Below, piece by piece: positions 61,397 through 64,000 of a stretch of DNA of 64,000 bases. The position numbers were made by a program, and so were the translations under genes. Every line of letters begins with the position of its first letter. Within the stretch, counting starts at the first letter, position 1. The notes beneath the pieces were generated by a model. The model saw only the letters and a program-made list of their open reading frames with translations. It did not search any database and had not been told where the DNA came from. Source of the DNA: Dama dama (Eukaryota > Chordata > Mammalia > Artiodactyla > Cervidae); NCBI RefSeq assembly GCF_033118175.1, contig NC_083698.1, positions 46,665,501 to 46,729,500 on the forward strand, in the 5' to 3' direction.

Positions 61397-61602
61397 CAGA
61401 CCTGGTAGCTCAGGGGGTAAAGAAACTCTCTGCAGTGTACGAGACCCGGGTTCAATCCCCGGGTCAGGAAGATCCCCACCCTGGGCAAGGAAATGGCAAC
61501 CCACTCCAGTATTCTTGCCTGGAAAATCCTATGGACGGAGGAGCCTGGTAGGCTACAGTCCATGGGGTTGCAAGAGTAGGACACGAATTAGCGACTAAAC
61601 CA
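61397..61602 (+). repeat. Bov-tA SINE
   Basis: CAGACCTGGTAGCTCAGGGG ... ACGAATTAGCGACTAAACCA. Confidence 0.93.
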
Positions 61603-61809
61603 CCACAGCCATGGCTGCGAGACCACAGGGAGGGATCTAGGTTATCTGGCCCAACTTGTTCAGAGAGAGAAAAGCTCAGAACCGAAGTGATTCTGCAACT
61701 CCCACCACTAAGAGGGCAGTTTGGAGATGCTGCTGGGCCCAGTGGGGACCAGGTCCATCAGGACCTGCTCAGATGAGGGGCGAGGATGCGTCAGAGGCCG
61801 GGGACTCAC

Positions 61810-61998
61810 GGATGCACGCGTAAGGATCCGAGATGGCCTTCAGGGGGTCCCTGGAGAAGAGGGGTCTGCAGCGGTCACAGTGCTGGCCCTCCGTGTTGAG
61901 CTGGCAGTCATCACACACGCCCCCACTGCGGCCCCCGCTCGCCAGGCGTGCGGTCATGTCGAAGTGACGGCGGTCAGAGTGGCCGTTACAGTGGCAAG
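61810..61998 (-). pseudogene. LAMB4: LAMB4 exon: LE2
   Basis: Frame is open over 62 codons plus split codons (189 bases), with CAG acceptor and GTGAGT donor. It reads ACHCNGHSDRRHFD at the start and CDRCRPLFSRDPL near the end, a complete LE2 repeat. The third LE cysteine, expected just before HFD, is CGT (Arg), so one of the four disulfides of this repeat cannot form. The exon and its surroundings are GC-rich compared with the rest of the window. There is no stop or indel. Confidence 0.9.
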
Positions 61999-62329
61999 CT
62001 GAAAACCCAGCAAAGTTATGAGAGATCGCCAGGGTCCCCCCGGTGAGCATCCCGGGGATGGTGGCTCCTTGCTCCATCACCCATTTTCCCCTCCTCCACT
62101 TTCTTCAGACTCCTTACACCAAGTATATAGAAGCTTAAAATAGTTGCTTTCAAGGATCTTTTTAGCACTCCCGATTCTGCTCATATACTCTCTATAAAGT
62201 GTGTTCTCGAAATGTTCACTATTTAGATTTTTTTTTAATCAAGCAGAGAAATACAAATCATTTGGGTGATCTAAAAGCCATAGGATGCAATATTTTTTTG
62301 TTGCTGTTGTTCAATAAAGAATATGTTTA

Positions 62330-62530
62330 GGGCTTTCCAGTTGGCACAGAGGTGAAGAATCTGTCTGCCAATGTAGGAGATGTGGGTTTGTCTGGGTCAG
62401 GAAGATCCCCTAGAGGAAGAAATGGCAACCCCCTCCAGTATTCTGGCCTGGAGAATCCCAAACACAGAGGAATATGGTGTGCTACAGTCCATGGGGTGGC
62501 AAAGAACTAGGTATTAGACTGAGCACACAG
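62330..62530 (+). repeat. Bov-tA SINE
   Basis: GGGCTTTCCAGTTGGCACAG ... TTAGACTGAGCACACAGC. Confidence 0.9.
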
Positions 62531-63496
62531 CACACACAAAAAATATGTTTACTGACTCAGACTGGTAAATCTGAAGGTTTTACATCACATGCTTGGGAGT
62601 ATGGTAGTACTGGATTCTCCAGATTAGATGCTAGAGCTGGTCCAGCCAGCCTCACCTTCTCTAGGGCAGAACTGCTGGAAGCGGGGCTAAATGTCATTTT
62701 CCTCCCAACACGCGTTCACCCAGATCATCAGAAGGAAAGGTTTAAAGGGATCTGTGTATCTTTGTGATAAATATCTATGCTACTTGCCTGGTTGGGTTTT
62801 TCCCTGTAAACAGCATAAGCCTGGGCCACATTTTGCCGGGTCGTGTCCACTGTGTCACTCATGGATGGGGCTTTAAGAGCTCATCTAATAACCTCTTTGT
62901 CAAATCCTGTTTTTCCCACATTTGGGAAAAGAAACTGAATAACAGCTTTAGAAATGCATCAAAATTCAGAGGCAGAAAACACATGACAAAACCCCCTCCT
63001 ATCTTTTTAAGTCTAAATATTTTATTAAAAAACACAATAGCCTGTCAAAGTCCATCCTGGGCCTCATTTCTCATATCTTATCTGATATATGGGTTTAAGG
63101 TCACATTCACTGAGTGTATATTTATTCAGGAAAACAGTGGGGCTCTCTGTACCAATTCTAGTGGTCACCAGATTGCTGGAGTGACACCATCCCCACTGAT
63201 ATTACCTTCCTATGGCTGTGCCCCTCCTATGGAAAGGGCCACACAACATATAATCTAGTTCTTCAAATTAATGTTAAGTTCTGGTGTGAGGGTTGGAGAA
63301 GCTGGTGTTCTTCTGTGCAGGAGACATGAGGAATATCACATAGTTGGAGCTGGAAGTCACAAGTTCACCCCCTGTGGTGCCAGAAGCCCAACAGAAACCA
63401 GCTAAATGTTCTCCAAAAGAAGGGAAAGCAGAGAGACTGTGTAAGGAGTTTCATATAAGGAAACTAAGTCTATGCTAAGAACTGAGGTCCACCCAC
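62531..63496. other. LAMB4 intron between LE1 and LE2, nothing recognised
   Basis: No repeat or exon assigned; a 164-codon plus-strand frame (62764-63258) is antisense and unconvincing. Confidence 0.45.
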
Positions 63497-63618
63497 CTTG
63501 GCAAGCACTGTCCAGGAGGCCCGTAGCTGGCCTCCAAGGAACATCCTGGAAGAAGTCCTTGCACCTCTCACAGCTTGGGCCCATCTGTATTGTGCTGACA
63601 GATGCATCGACCATGAAC
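63497..63618 (-). pseudogene. LAMB4: LAMB4 exon: C-terminal part of LE1, frameshifted
   Basis: The first exon in the window in gene order. It starts after a CAG acceptor (63620-63619) and ends before a GTGGGT donor. It first reads VHGRCICQHNTDGP, then one extra C in the run at 63577-63579 shifts the frame and a TGA follows at 63568-63570. In the shifted frame the rest reads SCERCKDFFQDVPWRPATG, so the expected LE1 sequence is present on both sides of the break. Length is 122 bases, where the flanking phases require 121. I infer truncation within LE1, before most of the protein. The extra base could be placed at the neighbouring A pair with the same result. Confidence 0.9.
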
Positions 63619-64000
63619 CTGCATGCGTGAGCAACATGAATGGTGTGAACACAGGGCTCATCTTTGAACTTCAAGGACGTTGGAGTTCTTTAAATGGAAA
63701 ATGAAATACCAGCTCAAGGAGGTCTCTCTGGGTCTTAGTTTCCCATGTGTTAGTTACAATACGAACCCTGACTGTCTACTATTACTTGCTTAATTATCTT
63801 TTAAACTTTTTAAATTTTAAGATGCTTAAGTGAACATTTACAAGGAATTCTTTGTTTTTCTGAATTCTGGTATCAGGGAACACATGGTCTGAACGCAGAC
63901 CCTTGGAAAACTGAGGCCAGGATGGAGTGTGTGTATGTGTGTGCATGCGCGTGTGTCTGTGGGGGATGATTTAGGAACATCAGGGAATTAGAAAACCAAA
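63619..64000. other. LAMB4 intron upstream of the LE1 exon
   Basis: No LN-domain coding found here; GTGTGTATGTGTGTGCATGC at about 63929 is a short imperfect microsatellite. Confidence 0.5.

Larger units (their letters stand above)
2502..63618 (-). pseudogene. LAMB4: LAMB4 (laminin subunit beta-4), decayed gene in place, middle part
   Basis: Twenty exons on the minus strand join with consistent phases into laminin LE repeats 1-5, domain IV, LE 6-13 and the start of the coiled coil. Laminin beta chains are secreted and pair with alpha and gamma chains in basement membranes; the coiled coil drives trimer assembly. Phrases such as CFDQWDHTISSL, YFFAPLNFYLYEAEEAT and YWNLVPGRGCQ fit beta-4 as I remember the human protein, better than beta-1 or beta-2. 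Nearly every exon has the codon count of its human counterpart, so lesions stand out: one frameshift, two in-frame stops, three AT donors, one AA acceptor and one missing donor. Introns are kept, so this is not a retrocopy. LN-domain exons and the rest of domain I lie outside the window. Functional loss is an inference from sequence; no expression data are available here. Confidence 0.9.

Noticed and set aside
61700..62100. GC-rich stretch as a CpG island promoter
   Set aside because: It is simply the LE2 exon with its codon composition; no exon 1 or start site adjoins it.
2502..63618. Assignment to LAMB1 or LAMB2
   Set aside because: Exon peptides fit beta-4-specific stretches; beta-1 and beta-2 differ at many of these positions and both are essential genes not expected to be broken.

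Overview
The window is mammalian nuclear DNA from a ruminant, most likely a bovid. The sign is the repeat load: tRNA-derived Bov-tA and Bov-A SINEs, CHR-type SINEs and BovB (RTE) LINE pieces, all typical of ruminants, together with ruminant-type L1, older L1, MER-type DNA transposon fossils and MIR. I cannot tell cattle, sheep and goat apart by eye.

One gene locus fills the window. It lies on the minus strand and runs from about 63618 (5' side) down to 2502 (3' side). I could place 20 exons, about 3.4 kb of coding sequence, by translating the minus strand, matching exon phases and comparing with the human laminin beta-4 protein as I remember it. They encode, in order: laminin EGF-like (LE) repeats 1-5, the laminin beta domain IV (LF) module, LE repeats 6-13, the start of the coiled-coil arm (domain II), and the beta-knob with the start of coiled-coil domain I. 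The LN domain and signal peptide (upstream, above 64000) and most of domain I (downstream, below 1) lie outside.

The main result is that this LAMB4 copy looks dead. It keeps its introns and exon phases, so it is a decayed gene in place (a unitary pseudogene), not a processed copy. The lesions are: a 1-base insertion frameshift in LE1 (63577-63579), an in-frame TAG in LE3 (56216-56218), an in-frame TGA in LE13 (9087-9089), donors changed from GT to AT after three exons (22062-22061, 14170-14169, 3470-3469), an acceptor changed from AG to AA (26741-26740), and a missing donor at 27772. Added to these are a GC donor (18307-18306), several lost LE cysteines and an in-frame contraction of the beta-knob. 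The domain IV exons between 51139 and 36851 have open frames and usable splice sites, apart from one weak donor.

The introns hold only repeats and unassigned AT-rich sequence. The most informative repeat is an L1 insertion at 30926-32334 with a near-perfect 14-base target-site duplication, a 5' inversion and what looks like a 3' transduction. A second complex block at 22465-25570 shows old antisense L1 split by SINEs and a BovB copy. I see no other gene, RNA gene, CRISPR array or non-repeat cassette.
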